From positions 65,730-129,729 of the forward strand of contig DIYL01000006.1 in NCBI GenBank assembly GCA_002428985.1: DNA of 64,000 nt. Reading direction: 5' to 3'. Below the pieces are notes generated by a model, which was not told where the DNA came from, ran no database searches, and worked only from the letters and a program-made list of their open reading frames with translations. This DNA is from Anaerolineales bacterium UBA6055. GTDB taxonomy: Bacteria; Chloroflexota; Anaerolineae; Aggregatilineales; Phototrophicaceae. Position 1 is the stretch's first letter, and every line of letters starts with the position of its first letter. Shown here piece after piece: positions 17,434 to 24,473 of this stretch. The position numbers and the translations under genes were made by a program.

Positions 17434-17929
17434 CAATGTTAAACTGGATGTCTTGCAGATATTTTGTTGCAACGCGCTGGCTAGCATACACAGTGACACC
17501 AATCGAGCCAATCAACGCAGTCACATAATTATTCAGTAGGGGTTGAATATCGATTAATGGGATGACAAAAATTAGAGGTAGAAAAATCAAGATTGTAATC
17601 AATGCTGTAGCCAGACCAACGGCAATCCGATACTCCATCTCATTGTCAGGCTTGCCATAGCCATTTGTAATCCAACTCATTGCCAAGCCAGAAAATAATC
17701 CGACCGCCATCCCGAAAATTGCGCCGACGAACATGCCACAGATAAAAAATACCATCACCCCAAATCCAACCAAGAAAATGTTCCATGGGAATGATTCTGG
17801 TATGGTATTGAAGTCAATCGATACAAGGAACAAAACAACACTGATGACACCACCAAAGATTGTTCCCCAGAGTGCACCGTATTCAAGCATTCTTTTTCGG
17901 ACTCGCTTGGTTGGACTGTAATTATGCAT
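17426..17929 (-). CDS. polytopic membrane protein, unknown function
   Basis: 167 residues with about four hydrophobic helices (near 17-38, 47-70, 73-92 and 100-128), many glycines, and a C-terminal QRVATKYLQD segment. No family is recognised. Its last 108 bases (17441-17548) are duplicated at 16527-16634 beyond the nucleotidyltransferase gene, and the two proteins' ends differ only in the last residues. Its stop overlaps the start of the nucleotidyltransferase gene by 8 bases. Confidence 0.65.
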   Translation of the reverse strand: MHNYSPTKRVRKRMLEYGALWGTIFGGVISVVLFLVSIDFNTIPESFPWNIFLVGFGVMVFFICGMFVGAIFGMAVGLFSGLAMSWITNGYGKPDNEMEYRIAVGLATALITILIFLPLIFVIPLIDIQPLLNNYVTALIGSIGVTVYASQRVATKYLQDIQFNIDV

Positions 17930-17998
17930 GTAGCTTTCTCCGCTTTTTATCCGCTAACTCTAAAATATCACACCTATCTTATAATCATCATAACATAG

Positions 17999-18068
17999 TT
18001 GATACTCTCACCGACTGAAGTCGGGAGATTCTTGTTTCTTAGACTACGTTGTAGTCTCCACAAGCGTT
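17999..18068 (-). ncRNA. probable omegaRNA / right end of the IS200/IS605 element
   Basis: On the minus strand, right after the tnpB stop, come hairpins AGACTAC/GTAGTCT and CCGACT/AGTCGG, the latter followed by GTGAGAGTATCAA. This form (terminal hairpin, GTGAG, then a ..TCAA end) is like the right ends of TnpB elements such as ISDra2, where the region plus the gene's 3' part gives the guide RNA scaffold. The 5' limit of the RNA and exact element end are not resolved. Confidence 0.6.
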
Positions 18069-19253
18069 TTAGGTCTGCGAGTGCCCCGCGCCGACCTGCC
18101 TTAACCCTTCCAACAGAATGTTGATACTTGCATTAATGTCCCTGTCATGGGTTTCCCCGCATTCGGGGCATTGCCACATTCGAACATGCAAGGCCAATTT
18201 ATCTAGCTTGTACCCACAACAATGGCAGGTTTTGCTAGATGGATACCAACGATCAATTTTGTGGAAGGTCTTACCATGTTGCTTGGCTTTTTGCTCAATC
18301 AGGGTGAGCAACATACCCATGCTGGCATCAGCGATCGATTTAGCTAGATTCCGATTTTGCATCATACCTTTGACATTTAACGTTTCGGCAAATATCGCTT
18401 GGTTTTCGCGTACAAGCCGCGTTGAATGCTGATGAGCATAGTCACCGCGCATGTTTGCGATGCGTTCATGCAATCGGGCGACATTGTATTGCTGTTTGAA
18501 TTTGTTGTTTGATCCTTTTTTCTTGCGGGATAACTTACGCTGTTCGCGCTTTAGTTTTCGTTCTAATTTGCGATACGCTTTCAGTGCTGGCACTTTATGT
18601 CCATTAGATTCAACCAGCAAACTCGACACCCCCACATCAATCCCCACACTGTTTTCAAGAGTAGGTTCGATTGTTGGCGGTGTTTTTGTATCAGGAGTCT
18701 CACACACAATGCTGACATACAAACCACTCGGCCTTTGACTCACGGTCGCTGATTTGATGGTGCCTACCGTATCGCGCGATTTACGAAACTTCACCCAACC
18801 AATTTTGGGTAACCACACATAATTCTCATCCACCTTGATACTCGCAGGATAACGGAAGCTATCGGCAAAGTGAGATTTCTTTTTGAAGTTCGGACTACAT
18901 TTAATCTGCCCATTTTTGCGACGTTGATATGTCCCATCAGGATTCTTTGGAATATCACCTTGTTTGAGTTTGCGAAAGAAATTCTTATAGGCTTCCCCAA
19001 GGTCTTTGAGCGACTGTTGCAACACCTGCGAGTGAATGTCTTTGAGCCAGGAATACTCGTTAGTTTTTTTGAGTTGGGTCAATAGTCTACACATCTCAGA
19101 GAATCCGATATGGCGAGATTCTTCGCGATAGGTGTCTACTGCCAACGCTAAGAAGTAGTTGTATATAAAACGCGTCGCACCACCGAATTGGCGGAGCTTA
19201 TCAAGTTGGTCGTTAGTTGGTTGCAGCTTGAATTGATACGCTTTGTATGACAT
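18069..19253 (-). CDS. tnpB: TnpB, RNA-guided endonuclease of an IS200/IS605 element
   Basis: 394 residues from the ATG at 19253 (MSYKAYQFKLQPT, the normal TnpB start). The frame continues upstream to 19301 but without support. RuvC catalytic residues are all present: Asp206 in VGIDVGV, Glu290 in IFAETLNVKGMM, and Asp in HDRDINAS near 372. The zinc finger is TCHCCG..(16)..WQCPECG. TnpB cuts DNA next to the element's target motif under guidance of an RNA from the element's right end. No tnpA transposase gene is present, so the element is non-autonomous or domesticated. It lies between the membrane-protein gene and the TIR-FHA gene. Confidence 0.92.
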   Translation of the reverse strand: MSYKAYQFKLQPTNDQLDKLRQFGGATRFIYNYFLALAVDTYREESRHIGFSEMCRLLTQLKKTNEYSWLKDIHSQVLQQSLKDLGEAYKNFFRKLKQGDIPKNPDGTYQRRKNGQIKCSPNFKKKSHFADSFRYPASIKVDENYVWLPKIGWVKFRKSRDTVGTIKSATVSQRPSGLYVSIVCETPDTKTPPTIEPTLENSVGIDVGVSSLLVESNGHKVPALKAYRKLERKLKREQRKLSRKKKGSNNKFKQQYNVARLHERIANMRGDYAHQHSTRLVRENQAIFAETLNVKGMMQNRNLAKSIADASMGMLLTLIEQKAKQHGKTFHKIDRWYPSSKTCHCCGYKLDKLALHVRMWQCPECGETHDRDINASINILLEGLRQVGAGHSQT

Positions 19254-19501
19254 GCTCTGATTATACGATTTTAGCAAGATTAGACAATGTGTTTTCATCA
19301 ACAGGCTAAAGCCTAAGATTTAACATATTGTTCGCTATCATCCCCCGTATGAATAACGGCGGCTTTCTCGCTTCACTTTTGTAAACTGTAACCAGAATGA
19401 AACCTATACATAATGCAAACTAAAGTAAGTGCAGTTATACTCATATGACTTGCTGTGAAGGGTAAGTTTCTAAGAAATGGGATATGTAGGATAGTTAATC
19501 A

Positions 19502-21820
19502 ATGGAATTGTTTTTAAGTTATGTGCCGGATGAAGCTGATAATTTAGATACTGTACTCGATGTACTCGATAAAACTGGGTATTCAGTACAGTACGATTAC
19601 GAGACGATTGCACAAACAAATTGGCAGACCGCTATCGTCAATCGCATGAGGCAGACCGAAGCCCTCCTCGCAGTGATTACTCCCCAAACTGTCCAATCAG
19701 AATGGTGTCATTGGACAATTACTGTTGCCAAACATCTCGATAAACCAATTGTGCCGATTATGATACGCACAGCCGAGATTCCTGTCTCGATACAGGGCAG
19801 TTTATTGCTGGATCTAAGCGATGATAACGAAACCTCATTGGCGGTTTTTCAACAAGCTCTACAAAATATGAGGCAACCTCAAGAGCGGGTAACACAGCCT
19901 GTCCCAGCCGTTAAACGTGATAAAGCTCGCGAAACAGATGAATATCGTGCTGTGGATGGCATGTTACGTGGCGGTCAACGAGACACCGAAACATCAGAAT
20001 ATTATGAAATTAACCGTGAGATATTCTTCCTAATTCAACCGTTAGTTGAGGATGCATCAACTGTCTATATGCCGCTACTCTCATCACAAGAAGAACTGCT
20101 TCCCACATGGCAGAAAATTTTTGATGCGCATATGTGTGTCTTTAATCTATCGACCATTGATACACAGGGATGGATTGAAGTTGGCATAGCTGTTGCGCTC
20201 AGTAAACCGTTGCTGTTGGTTGCCAGCACCGATGAAATCCTGCCGCGCGTTTTAGAACAGTACAATATTCTACGCTATCAAGCGGTGAACGACCTAGAGC
20301 CCCAGTTTGCAAAATTAAAAGATAATGGATTCTTCACAATAAAGAAGGCAAACGGATATTGTCATCTGTGCGAGGCAGTATCCTGCCCTGCATTGGAACG
20401 CCGTGTGGATAATCAAGCCTATAAAGTGATTACTGATAGTCGGATGTTATGGCAGGGATTGTTGGGGACGTTACGCAATACGATTCAAGAGATTGCAACA
20501 GCAAATCCTGCCTATTCTTCGGATCGCTCCCCGACTATTTGTGACTTGCGCGCCTCAATCATGGAAAGTAAGTTTATCCTCACACATTTGGATTATATTC
20601 AAAACCCGATCAACCTGATTTATCTGGGCTTAGCGATGGGGCATACCAAACCATGGCTGATGCTGTATCAGCGCGGGAACAATCTACCGACGATATTAGA
20701 AGCTGTCAGCAAAGTCGAAGATATAGGAATTTCTGATTTAGAAGACCAGCAGATGCGTAATATTGAGCAATTTCTACATGCTGTTTATGGGACTCGTACA
20801 CACTCAAATAAACCAGATACGGCACCGCAGTTTGCATGGCAGTCATTAATGGCTAAAGCCAAAGCCCAGATGACATCGCCTCAAGAAGGGCGCACCGAGA
20901 TGCTTAAAGGCAAGCTGATGATTGCGCGGATTGATGGTGATGAAATTGTGGATAAGCTGTTTTTACCAGAAGATGACCCAACGCTTGTCTTCGGGCGTGA
21001 AGGGGGCAATGTACAAGTTGACCTCGGCAGTAAATATGCGTCGCTTATGCATTTCCATATTTACGAGAGTGGTGAACGGTATTTTGTTGAAGATCTCGGC
21101 AGTCGTAATGGTACATATCATAATGGCACGTTGCTCCGTCGCAATACACCGACAGAACTTTACCTTGAAGATATGGTCATGGCAGCTGGCGCGAGTTTCC
21201 TCATTTGGGATGAACGCCCACTAACGTATGCACCACAAAAATTGGGATTCGTCAAAGGGACGGGCAGTAATTATCAAATCCGCCTAAATATCCCCCCACC
21301 AAACGGACTTGTCTCCCTGAATCAATCAATTGGCTTGCAAGTTATGTACCAAAATCATCGGGGGGCGATGAAAAAAGCGCGTTTCGAAACACAATCTTAT
21401 TATCCATTCGGGCAGATTCTTAAAGCTCTTGTCGAGGGTCTGGATTTACCCAAAGGGAGCTATCAACTGCACTATCATCATCAACGTCTGACACCCGATA
21501 GTAGCCCGATGCAGATGAACTTGCGCCCCAATACCGTGCTGGAAATCACATCCGGTACGAATAAAGGGCAAAACGCGATGAATACGGTGGTGCGGGCAAT
21601 AGATCATTGTGAGCGGGATTTGGTGACTGAGCAAGGCCAACGGAAATATCGCGATGGTTTCAGATATGCTGAGCTCGGCGAGCTATACAAGATTGCGTAT
21701 CGAAATTTGTATAACGAAACACCCGAAACAATTGACGAGAGTTTGTTTGATCGTCTAGTGTGCCCAACATGTCAGCAACCTTTATATCCAGCGCTAAAAG
21801 TGGCGATTAAACGCCGTTAA
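19502..21820 (+). CDS. multidomain TIR / NDT-like / FHA / ubiquitin-like protein
   Basis: 772 residues. 1-104: TIR-like domain (LFLSYVPDEADNL..). The usual catalytic glutamate position in S-x-W-C-x-x-E is Thr72 (SEWCHWTI), so NADase activity is doubtful. About 172-262: nucleoside 2-deoxyribosyltransferase-like Rossmann domain with GWIEVGIAVALSKP, Glu226 kept. About 285-425: second such copy (INLIYLGLAMGHTKP) lacking the Glu, preceded by C287-x2-C290-x4-C295. 495-570: FHA domain (GRE..; LGSRNGTYHNG), a phosphothreonine reader. About 590-683: beta-grasp, ubiquitin/EsaB-like segment. The C-terminus has CPTC near 754-757. Soluble; no operon partner. Probably a signalling or defence scaffold; the combination is unfamiliar to me. 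Confidence 0.8.
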   Translation: MELFLSYVPDEADNLDTVLDVLDKTGYSVQYDYETIAQTNWQTAIVNRMRQTEALLAVITPQTVQSEWCHWTITVAKHLDKPIVPIMIRTAEIPVSIQGSLLLDLSDDNETSLAVFQQALQNMRQPQERVTQPVPAVKRDKARETDEYRAVDGMLRGGQRDTETSEYYEINREIFFLIQPLVEDASTVYMPLLSSQEELLPTWQKIFDAHMCVFNLSTIDTQGWIEVGIAVALSKPLLLVASTDEILPRVLEQYNILRYQAVNDLEPQFAKLKDNGFFTIKKANGYCHLCEAVSCPALERRVDNQAYKVITDSRMLWQGLLGTLRNTIQEIATANPAYSSDRSPTICDLRASIMESKFILTHLDYIQNPINLIYLGLAMGHTKPWLMLYQRGNNLPTILEAVSKVEDIGISDLEDQQMRNIEQFLHAVYGTRTHSNKPDTAPQFAWQSLMAKAKAQMTSPQEGRTEMLKGKLMIARIDGDEIVDKLFLPEDDPTLVFGREGGNVQVDLGSKYASLMHFHIYESGERYFVEDLGSRNGTYHNGTLLRRNTPTELYLEDMVMAAGASFLIWDERPLTYAPQKLGFVKGTGSNYQIRLNIPPPNGLVSLNQSIGLQVMYQNHRGAMKKARFETQSYYPFGQILKALVEGLDLPKGSYQLHYHHQRLTPDSSPMQMNLRPNTVLEITSGTNKGQNAMNTVVRAIDHCERDLVTEQGQRKYRDGFRYAELGELYKIAYRNLYNETPETIDESLFDRLVCPTCQQPLYPALKVAIKRR

Positions 21821-21834
21821 CCGTCATCAGAAAA

Positions 21835-21868
21835 TCTGTCGTGGAACAAGCACTTCATCCACGACAGA
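21835..21868 (-). terminator. rho-independent terminator of the VOC gene
   Basis: A perfect 10-base stem TCTGTCGTGG/CCACGACAGA. On the minus strand it is followed by TTTTCTG, fitting termination of the VOC gene that ends at 21885. It may also stop plus-strand transcription from the TIR-FHA gene. Confidence 0.8.
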
Positions 21869-21884
21869 TACGCTCAAGTGGCAA

Positions 21885-22316
21885 CTATGCGTCGAATTCT
21901 TCTTTCCCAATATCAGTATATTGTTCTACAAATGCGCCTTTAGGCGGGATAAGTTTGATGATGTCGAGTAGCACACCATTCGGATCACCTGTAATGAAGT
22001 GGCGTTGTCCCCAATCTTCATCGCGTATGTCTCGGTGAATGGGAAGCGCGTTGTCTTTACAGTGTTTGTAGAACAGATCCACATCTTCGACTTCGTAGTT
22101 GAGTAGGAGACCTTGTGCTGGTTTGTGGAATCCGTCCGGAACACTCGGATGCTCATAATCGAGCAGTGCCAGTTGTGTTCCATCATCTTCACGCAACAGG
22201 CTGATGTACCAATCCGCTTCAAAGGTAATAACATAGCCAAAGTGTTGCACATAGAAATCACGGGATTCTGCAAGTTTTTTTGTGCCAATTACAGGGTAGA
22301 ATGAGTTCAATTGCAT
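21885..22316 (-). CDS. VOC family protein (glyoxalase/bleomycin-resistance fold)
   Basis: 143 residues with a GGAGAGG ribosome site. Two beta-alpha-beta-beta-beta modules: LNSFYPVIGTKKLAESRDFYVQHFGY..VITFEADWYISLL and LLNYEVEDVDLFYKHC..FITGDPNGVLLDIIKLI. VOC proteins are metal-dependent lyases, dioxygenases or drug-binding proteins; the exact activity is not readable. Divergent from the TetR gene, with a 21-base perfect palindrome between them, so it is very probably the target of that repressor and could detoxify or bind the inducer. Confidence 0.88.
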   Translation of the reverse strand: MQLNSFYPVIGTKKLAESRDFYVQHFGYVITFEADWYISLLREDDGTQLALLDYEHPSVPDGFHKPAQGLLLNYEVEDVDLFYKHCKDNALPIHRDIRDEDWGQRHFITGDPNGVLLDIIKLIPPKGAFVEQYTDIGKEEFDA

Positions 22317-22360
22317 GGTTGCCTCTCCTATGGTTTATTGTGTGATTTTGAACATGTTAA

Positions 22361-22389
22361 TTTACATACAGTCTGCATGTACGTATAAT
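22361..22389 (+). promoter_or_regulatory. sigma-70 promoter of the tetR gene
   Basis: TTTACA at 22361-22366 and TATAAT at 22384-22389 are spaced by 17 bases, a near-consensus promoter reading toward the TetR gene. Confidence 0.75.
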
Positions 22390-22408
22390 ACATACACTGT
22401 GTATGTAT
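22388..22408. promoter_or_regulatory. TetR-type operator palindrome
   Basis: A perfect 21-base palindrome centred on T22398 (arm ATACATACAC) covers the start region just behind the -10 box. A second, imperfect copy (TACATAC-5-GCATGTA) lies at 22363-22381 across the spacer. Both are in the region between the divergent VOC and TetR genes and are the likely repressor sites. Confidence 0.8.
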
Positions 22409-22422
22409 GTCAAGAGGGTAAA

Positions 22423-23013
22423 ATGAGTAAAAATCTAAAAGTCGAACAGGGTGAACAAACCACCCGCGAATTAATCGAGATTGCCCGTCAAATCTTTAGT
22501 GAAAAGGGCTATGCTGATACATCTACGACTGAAATTGTCAAACAAGCCGGGGTGACTCGTGGTGCGTTGTATCATCATTTTGATGGTAAAGAGGGGTTAT
22601 TTCGGGCTGTGTTTGAGTCGATTCAAGAGGGCATCGGTCTAGCAATTATGACGGCTGTTGAGCAGAGCGATAACGAGTGGGAGCAACTCATTCACGGATG
22701 CCAAACATTCATCGCTGAATGCGCCAACCCACAAATTCAACGGATTGTCTTGATTGATGCACCGAGCGTCCTTGGGCGTGAGACATGGCGCCAAGTCGAT
22801 GAAGCCACAACCACCCGTTTACTAGCAGAACAACTCCAAGCAATGCACGAGGCAGGCAAAATTAAGGTGCGCTCACCACAAGCCATGGCGCATCTATTGG
22901 CGGGTGCAATGAACGAAGCGGTCTTGTGGGTGGTTGAAGCTGAGGACAGCGAACAAGCACTCAAAGATGCACAGGCAGAAATTGAAGTCCTAATTGAAGG
23001 ATTACGAACATAA
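22423..23013 (+). CDS. TetR/AcrR family repressor
   Basis: 196 residues from the ATG at 22423, chosen because of the AGAGGG box upstream and because an upstream extension would run through its own promoter and operator. The N-terminal helix-turn-helix is typical (TRELIEIARQIFSEKGY..TSTTEIVKQAGVTRGALYHHF). The C-terminal ligand domain ends around VLWVVEAEDSEQAL. It probably represses itself and the divergent VOC gene through the palindromes at 22363-22408. The ligand is unknown. The next gene starts one base after its stop. Confidence 0.92.
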   Translation: MSKNLKVEQGEQTTRELIEIARQIFSEKGYADTSTTEIVKQAGVTRGALYHHFDGKEGLFRAVFESIQEGIGLAIMTAVEQSDNEWEQLIHGCQTFIAECANPQIQRIVLIDAPSVLGRETWRQVDEATTTRLLAEQLQAMHEAGKIKVRSPQAMAHLLAGAMNEAVLWVVEAEDSEQALKDAQAEIEVLIEGLRT

Positions 23014-23014
23014 G

Positions 23015-23521
23015 ATGATCTATCAATTACAATGGGAGAGCATACTGTCGTTTGCCAATGCCGACGATTATGCCCACCTCAAAACATGGAAACTACCCAC
23101 ACCAATCGAGTATTGGACGGCGATACCTGTCGCACTAAAAGTTGGCGCACAACAGAGTGATGTGATGGGATTACACAGCATCATGGTTTGGTCGACTACA
23201 GTTCTCGATAACCTTAAACCGAGTATCGGTGATGCCATCCAAGCGTTGCCAATTCACCTTGATGCCGACATCTATTATGCGATTCATATTTTGAAGTTTT
23301 TGGATTGTCTCGATGCAGAAAAAAGCCAATTCCGACGTTTTAAAAATCGCAACATCGGCGTTGAAGCATACGTTTTAGAACAGACATGTATCGGGGATGT
23401 GCCACTATTCACAATTCCAGACGATGGTTACTCGGCGGTTTTTGTGTCGGACGCGATCAAACAAGTGATAGATCATGCAGGCTGGACCGGGGTTTCGTTT
23501 GTTGAGGTGTCCCTTAGCTGA
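23015..23521 (+). CDS. Imm11-like (DUF1629-type) protein
   Basis: 168 residues from the ATG at 23015, one base after the TetR stop; a TTG at 22994 inside tetR is less likely. The C-terminal DVPLFTIPDDGYSAVFVSDAIKQ.. followed by GWTGVSFVEV resembles immunity proteins of the Imm11/DUF1629 group, which protect against polymorphic toxins. No toxin gene is adjacent, so the function may differ. It overlaps the convergent gene at 23514 by 8 bases. The family call is by pattern only. Confidence 0.5.
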   Translation: MIYQLQWESILSFANADDYAHLKTWKLPTPIEYWTAIPVALKVGAQQSDVMGLHSIMVWSTTVLDNLKPSIGDAIQALPIHLDADIYYAIHILKFLDCLDAEKSQFRRFKNRNIGVEAYVLEQTCIGDVPLFTIPDDGYSAVFVSDAIKQVIDHAGWTGVSFVEVSLS

Positions 23522-23852
23522 CGGATTGTACAATTTGCGTGATGATGACAGCAATCGCAACTGATAAGGCGATCAAAAACCATGCGATAAACCGTCCGGA
23601 TTCTTGCACGAGGGTGGTCTCTTTTTCTTCGACATTGACCTCACCGAGCAAATCGACATAAAAATCGAGGTTCACTTTGCCCTTGGTTAGACGCGCCTGA
23701 TACGCGGTGCGATCAACAACCAGCCATCCGCTGTCTTCACTATCCCAATCATCACCCAACCGCGCACGGATCGCTTCTTCGAGCCGTTGTTTGGCTTCAT
23801 TTGGCTGGATCGGATCGAGTTCGTCGTCAGGATGTTGTTGTGTCAAAGTCAT
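23514..23852 (-). CDS. hypothetical C-tail-anchored membrane protein
   Basis: 112 residues from the ATG at 23852 (MTLTQQHPDDELDP). A soluble, charged N-terminal part, then one membrane helix near the C-terminus (WFLIALSVAIAVIITQIV), giving a tail-anchored layout. No family recognised. It overlaps the 3' end of the convergent Imm11-like gene by 8 bases. Confidence 0.55.
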   Translation of the reverse strand: MTLTQQHPDDELDPIQPNEAKQRLEEAIRARLGDDWDSEDSGWLVVDRTAYQARLTKGKVNLDFYVDLLGEVNVEEKETTLVQESGRFIAWFLIALSVAIAVIITQIVQSVS

Positions 23853-24473
23853 ATAAAAACACCAAATTGTCACTGTCAGATATTCGCTTGAGTTTACCTG
23901 ATGTTAGCTATCTAGTGTAGGTGTGGCACTTACTCGCATGCATTTTATAGCAGTCGTATTGAAACTCTACAAATTGCTTAACTTAGACAAGACAAGGCCT
24001 AGCGACTGTGATTGTTCGTTGATTCCATTATATTTGCCGATCTGATAAATCTGCTTACCCAAATATGATTAATTGATTCTACTTATGTTTAATATCTGTA
24101 AGATGGTTTTGTTTCTAGTGATAATCTTGTTCGAGGATGGTTATAATCACGTCTCAATTGATTGACTGAATAGAACATTTGATCTATGATAAAATCATTG
24201 TTTAATTTTTGTTACATCGGAGGGTGATGGCAAAATTATCATAACATTGATCAACATATATAAAGGCGTGACAGAGACCGGAGTCGTAACCAAATCTCTG
24301 CCACGTGATTGCTGATGAACAACATATTGTTGTACATCTCTCACCTATATATATCAGATGCGGAAACCTATAGCAAGTAGTCTGTTGGTTAGATTTCTGT
24401 TTGGATACTAATTCTATCTAATGAACTGACCTAGCGGATAACACTCAAATGAAAAGTATATGGAGAAGATAAA
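23853..24473. other. 620-base A+T-rich intergenic region with structured segment
   Basis: No coding frame of note. At 24267-24305 CGTG-A-CAGAGA pairs with TCTCTG-C-CACG (one mismatch) and at 24319-24333 ACAACA pairs with TGTTGT, giving two hairpins 170-200 bases ahead of the phage-like gene. A ribosome site GGAGAAG is at 24462-24468. The hairpins may belong to a leader RNA. Confidence 0.45.

Larger units (their letters stand above)
17999..19330 (-). mobile_element. IS605-type solo tnpB element
   Basis: It spans tnpB, the right-end hairpins near 18000-18060 and a left-end hairpin AGGC/GCCT in the region 19306-19320. No TnpA gene. The left boundary and the target-adjacent motif were not fixed; the right boundary near 17999 is inferred from the ..TATCAA end. 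Confidence 0.6.

Noticed and set aside
22315..22422. Upstream extension of the TetR frame
   Set aside because: It would cover the -35/-10 boxes and the operator; the ATG at 22423 with AGAGGG is better.
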